A stretch of 64,000 nucleotides of DNA, from the NCBI RefSeq assembly GCF_040712315.1, contig NC_134024.1, positions 28,945,158 to 29,009,157 of the forward strand, written 5' to 3'. This document shows positions 59,419 to 64,000 of this stretch, in pieces. Below the pieces are notes generated by a model. The model did not search any database, was not told the DNA's origin, and saw only the letters and a program-made list of their open reading frames with translations. The position numbers and the translations under genes are program-made. Numbering within the stretch: the first letter of the stretch is position 1; each line of letters begins with the position of its first letter. This DNA is from Castanea sativa (Eukaryota > Streptophyta > Magnoliopsida > Fagales > Fagaceae).

Positions 59419-61320
59419 ATGGATAAAGGCCAGTCACTTATTATACCTCCTCAGTTTGATGGTACTAACTATGCATACTAGAAAGTACGCATGAGAGCTT
59501 TCTTGCAGTCTTTAGATGAGAAGGTGTGGCAAGCTGTGGAGATAGGTTGGACCAAGCCTAAAGAAGCGCCGGCCGATTGGGATAAAGCCAAGATCAAGGC
59601 GGCAAACTTCAACAGTAGAGCATTGAATGCCTTATTCAGTGTAGTCACTAATGAGGAGTTCAAGAATATATCCTCCGTTGAAACTGCTAAGGAAGTATGG
59701 ACTATCCTCCAAACAACCTATGAGGGAACAAAGGCTGTTAAAGATTCGAAGCTACAAAGGCTCACTACAAGCTTTGAAGAAATTAAGATGGAAGAGGATG
59801 AGTCATTTGATGAGTTCTATGCCAAGCTTAAGGACATAGTGAACTCAGCCTTTAATCTTGGGGAAACCATTCCTGAACCCAAGATTATAAGAAAGGTGCT
59901 TAGATCTCTACCCGAGAGATTCCATGCCAAGATCACAGCGATAGAGAAATCAAAGGATATTGACAAGATTCCTCTGACTGAGCTGGTTGGTAATCTACAA
60001 ACCTATGAGCTAGGGTTGACAAGAATTGGCAAGTCGGGAAAAGGCAAAAGCATGGCACTAAAGGCCAAGAGCAATGAGACAGATGAGTCATCAGATGATG
60101 AAGACTCTAAGATGAAGTCCTACATCACCAAGCAATTCAAGAAATTCATGAAAAATTCCAATGGAAAAAGCTTCGACAAGGACCGTAGCCAATCTACTTC
60201 TTCTTAGTTTAGGAGCCAAGATAAAGGGAAGAAGGATGCAAGGGATGGCGGTCAGTACATTGTTCCCACAGGACCCAAGTACTTCGGATGTCAAGGTTTC
60301 GGTCACATGAAGTAGAAGTGTCCCACATATCTCAAGAGTATTGGGAAGAGCAAGGCACTAGCTGCTACCTTGAGCGACACTGAGCCTGAGGATGATTCCG
60401 ACAATGAAGATGACGGAATTTTGAATGCCTTCACTGCCACTGTCAATCCTACTGAAGGGATTTTTGAAGATGTGGATGAAGAAGAGGAATTGGTGGAATC
60501 CAAGTTTGAAAAGATGGATGATCAAGATGATATCCATACAGCCTATGAGAAATTGTACAACCATTCTGAGAAGCATGATAAACTCTATAGGCTAGCCACC
60601 AAGAAGCTCAGTGATGTGGAACTTAACCATGAGGAACTTTCCACAAAGGTTGATGAAGCTAATCAAACTATTGGAGCACTGAGATTTGAGAACAACTTCT
60701 TGGCTGAGAAGATTAAGAAGCTTGAAGCGGAGTTGTTTCAAGTTAGAGCTCAATTGGAGAGGGCATCAAGTGTGAAGCTGGATGAGATGCTCAGCATTCA
60801 GAAATCTACTTCTGATCGAACAAGATTGGGGTATGAATTCTCTTCTTCTAATAATGCTTCTGCTAGTACTACTGTTTTTGTTTCTCCTGCTAATAATATT
60901 AAAATTGAGAACAATGATGTTAAAACTGAATTAGCTAGTGAGAACTTAGACAAGGGTAAATCTATCTTAGGAGCACCCCCTAAGCCTGAGAAGAAAGACA
61001 CTAAAAACCCTAGGACTAAGAAGGCTAACTCTCAAAAACCTAAATAGAAGAAGCAGCATCTCTATCATCATTGTGGTGTTGTCGGTCATACTCGACCAAA
61101 TTGCTATAAGTGGTTAGCCACTCAACAAAGCAATGGCATGATAGCATCTAGGAACCAGAATCAGCTTCAAACCTCTCTTGCTCCTCTTGGAGATCTTCTT
61201 AAAGCCCTCATGTTCCTTTCGAACTTGAACGGTTTCAATCCTTCCCCCTCATCATCAGTTCAAGGTTTTGCTAAGAGGAAAGGTGTTTCCAAGGTGTGGA
61301 AGGAAAAGGGTTCCAAGTGA
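59419..61320 (+). pseudogene. Retroelement gag, 633-codon frame with four TAG stops
   Basis: The ATG at 59419 starts a frame that stays in register to TGA at 61318-61320. It holds a copia-type gag (UBN2-like) domain with TNYAY, ALNALFSVVT and EFYAKLKDIV blocks in the first 250 codons, a first knuckle CQGFGHMK.KC near 60290, a glutamate/aspartate-rich coiled-coil-like stretch, and a second knuckle CGVVGHTRPNC near 61080. TAG codons interrupt it at 59479, 60205, 60313 and 61045. Gag would package the element RNA into particles; this copy cannot make it whole. The frame is otherwise free of frameshifts, so decay is by base change only. Confidence 0.85.
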
Positions 61321-63249
61321 CTTATTCACTTTTTCTCTCTCTCCCCTTCTTGTTTTTGTTTTGCATTACTTGTGTGTTTTGCTTTCTGTTTTTGAGTCAG
61401 TCTAGTTTTATGCATTGTTTTATCTTGTTTAACATGTTTTTGTTTGTGTGTTTTCAGTTTTGTTTTATTTATTTTTTTCAAAAAAACAAATTTGAAAAAT
61501 TGAAAAAAATACAAAAACAGTTTGTGTTTTGTGTACATCGGTTCTTGTGAACCTTAAAATGGCCATTGAAACAGAGTTTTCTAAACTTTGTATCTCTTGT
61601 AGCTTAGATGAGCATCTATATGCACAATTAAGCAAGTGAGCTTTGTAGCTCTTTGTTTGTGATGAGTAAGGTTAAGTGATCTCTTGAACTTAACACTCGT
61701 ATCACTCTTTTTGACGGGTTCAACTAGAAAATCCTAAGAGAAAGACATAAATAACCATCTCACCACTGTTACTCGCCATTCATGATATGACATCTGTATG
61801 CTTCGGCATAGCAAAACTGCAATGTCAAAAGCTTAAAATAATTGGGTATCTCTTTTCCCTCTTTCATATACTCATGCATGATATGCTTAATAAAAAGAAA
61901 ATATGCAAAGAAAATAAAAGCAAAAAGATCAAAAATGCTTTAAATATGATTACAAGCATGTTTTCTAGGAGATGTGGGAGTTATAGGATGTACCTCAAAG
62001 GTGATAGTCCCCATCAAATAGTTATGATTGTGTCTGAGTTAGAGTGATTTTCTCATATCTCAAATCGTTATAACATAGAAACACTTGTGCAATCTTGCGA
62101 TGTTTTCACACACCACACGCAATATTCTTTGCTACTTTTGATACATGTGCAGGTACAATGTGATTTAGTCATCACAAGGTTTACATGCGTTGATGTATGC
62201 TCACTAAACTGTCTTAACTTGTTTTTGAAATATAAAATTGGTTAGACGTGTTTAGTGTGTGAGTGAGTGTTTTGAGATCCATGTGCTTAAGATTGTTTTT
62301 GAGAGATGTTTTTGAGAGTCTATTGTGTTGATTGGATCATTGGTTGAGTTGCATGATTGATTGCATTCATGTTTGTTTTTTTCTCTTCTCGAAAAACTGT
62401 TTTAAAAAGTTGGCTCGACACCTCCTCAACACCTCCTCGATACCTGGCTGTCTGTCGAGCTTCTCAGCTTTTTCTTATTGCAATCTCGATAGCTTCTCGA
62501 CACCTTCTAGATCGATCAAGAAACTTTTTGTCCTCTCGATAGCTTCTCGACACCTGATGGATCGATCAAGATTCAGCTTTCTTGTTTGTGTTTGGTTATC
62601 GACACCTTCTCGATAGCTGGATCTGTCGACATGTATTTCTCGACACCTACCTCGACAGATGTCTTGACACCTCTCGATACCTGCATCTGTTGGGATTTAC
62701 TGAGGTTCTATATAAAGGTTCTGTGTGATCCGGTTCTCATTTCTCTCGATCTCTCTCTCGACACTTTTGTCTTTTCAACTTCTCAAACTCTCTCTCTCAC
62801 TCCAAATCTTTTTCTCAAGGTTCTCAAAGCTTCTTCAAGTTTTTCATCACTTGGTAAGCTTCTTTTTCATCATTCTACATGCATTTCATGTTTTTGAAAC
62901 CTAGATTTTGGGGTTTTTGAAAATTTTGGGGTTTTTCAAATTTGATGAGTTTGTGTTGAAACTTTTGGGATGGGTTTTGTAGTTTTGAACTTAAAAACTC
63001 CATGCATTGCATCACATTAGCATTCTAACAGTATTCTCATGCAGTTAGATGTGTGAAATATGTTTGTGTGCTGGTAGGATTGGATTGGGCTGAGCCCATG
63101 ATGTTTTTCATAGTGCATGTCACATGTTCATGCATTCCCCATGCATACGTCCTTTCTTTTCAATATACTTGTTATAGTTGAACTGTTTTGGGACTTTTCT
63201 GATTGTTTCTGTCTCCCCCCTTCTCTCTCTGTTTGCGTTAATAGTGTCC
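61321..63249. other. Internal non-coding spacer of the retroelement
   Basis: T-rich, with the ATAAATAACCATCTCACCAC phrase shared with 51725-51760. From 62410 to 62700 it contains many variants of CTCGACACCT/CTCGATAGCT, a degenerate short repeat. Then comes a CTCTCTCTCG leader-like stretch before the next ORF. Confidence 0.55.
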
Positions 63250-63990
63250 ATGGCACCTAAACGTAAGTCTATTCCAACCCAGAACCCTTTTCGTTCTAAG
63301 GCCTCTTCATCTTCTGATTCCACTCCTATCTCTGTTCGGTTCTATGATGAGAAAGCCCATCAGGACTTCTTGGAGAACTTCTCTAAACGAGGTGTTCATT
63401 CAGAACGCCACGTTCTTCTGGCAGACATTGCCGACACTGACCTTCCCGATGTCTTTCACAAACGGGAATGGGAGTCACTGTGTGACATCCTGGTCACTTG
63501 TCCTTCCGTGCTGATTCAGGAGTTTTACTCCAACATGCATGGATTCGATTATCCAGTACCTCTCTTTCTCACTCGCGCTCGAGGTACGCGCATAGTTGTC
63601 ACACCAGAGTTGGTTTCCGATGTGCTCCATGTTCCGAGGGTTGCACATCTTGACTACCCTGGTTGTGAGCACCTACGAACTGTGTTCAAAGACTAGATGA
63701 TTTCTGCTTTTTGTGAGCGCCCTTCTGATTGGGGTAAGCGCTAGTTTACGTCATGTTGACCTTTTGCTAAAGGTCCTCGTTTCTTAAACATGGTAATGAC
63801 TTTTGTTTTACATCCTCTCTCTCATTACAACTCTATCACAGAGCCTCGTACTCATTTTCTGTTGTCTCTTATTGAGGATCTTACCATTGACTTTCCCTTC
63901 GCATTTTATCTTTTCCATCTAAGATGTGTATAAGGATACGGCTACCCGTGACAAGCTCATCTTTCCTTCCACTATCACGAGGATTTTACA
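63250..63990 (+). pseudogene. Retroelement-associated ORF (putative plant transposon protein domain), broken
   Basis: ATG at 63250 begins MAPKRK, a lysine-rich start. The frame then holds FYSNMHGFDY, RGTRIVVTPELVSDVLHVPR and YPGCEHLRT, recalling the 'putative plant transposon protein' domain that accompanies copia- and gypsy-derived elements. Stops occur at 63694 (TAG), 63742 (TAG) and 63757 (TGA), and a frameshift near 63925 is needed to continue through DKLIFPS to the window edge. The molecular function of the family is unknown to me. Confidence 0.65.
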
Positions 63991-64000
63991 CCATTTTTCT

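Larger units (their letters stand above)
58301..64000 (+). mobile_element. Copia-like LTR retroelement, 5' part (runs off the window)
   Basis: Order: probable 5' LTR (58301 to about 59332), degenerate tRNA-Met primer site (59349-59360), gag frame (59419-61320), a long non-coding spacer, then a second ORF (63250 onward). No protease, integrase or reverse transcriptase frame lies between gag and the second ORF, suggesting a non-autonomous derivative or a family with displaced pol. The 3' end is beyond the window. Confidence 0.75.

Noticed and set aside
61296..61550. Phenylalanine-rich frame after gag that could suggest an envelope-like membrane protein
   Set aside because: T-rich spacer sequence gives poly-phenylalanine by composition; a minus-strand frame of similar length overlaps it, and no family is recognised.

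Overview
This is plant nuclear DNA, probably from a woody eudicot. The signs are AT-rich intergenic sequence, GT-AG introns, plant-type metal-transporter exons, Ty1/copia LTR retroelements, hAT and PIF/Harbinger MITEs, an endogenous pararetrovirus fragment and plastid DNA inserted into the nucleus. The species cannot be fixed from sequence alone.

Layout. 1-6423 is a satellite-like tandem array (about 105-115 bp monomers, about 60 copies) that enters from beyond the left edge and ends in an inverted monomer. 6.5-10 kb holds an inverted LTR fragment, a small MITE and a decayed caulimovirus-like fragment on the minus strand (polyprotein 3' end, promoter, tRNA-Met primer site).

The core, 10-56 kb, is a decayed tandem cluster of an NRAMP metal transporter of the Nramp1/5-like clade. 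Copy A (10.4-18.3 kb) keeps exons 1-6 only and is a pseudogene. Copy B (25.1-31.3 kb) has all 13 exons and a complete 561-codon frame, but its intron-1 donor reads AT where copy A has GT. Copy C (33.4-34.4 kb) keeps exons 4-6. Copy D keeps part of intron 6 and the first 58 bp of exon 7 (49-55.9 kb). Because the copies are paralogous, each gives empty sites for insertions in the others, so the order of events can be read.

Intron 6 of copy C is the strangest place. A MITE contains a PIF/Harbinger-like MITE, which contains a mosaic plastid insertion (atpA 5' end, whole atpF, then ndhJ in the opposite sense). That insertion plus about 540-550 bp of nuclear flank is repeated as a 2.88 kb tandem duplication (36.5-42.3 kb).

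Between copies C and D (44.3-48.5 kb) are gene fragments: a single 72-bp LRR exon and G3BP-like RRM exons, one of them repeated. The right end (58.3-64 kb) is a copia-like element with a 633-codon gag frame broken by four TAG codons, all explicable by C-to-T change in CAG context, followed by a broken retroelement-associated second ORF. Copy B is the only near-complete cellular gene. I see no operon-like or defence system.
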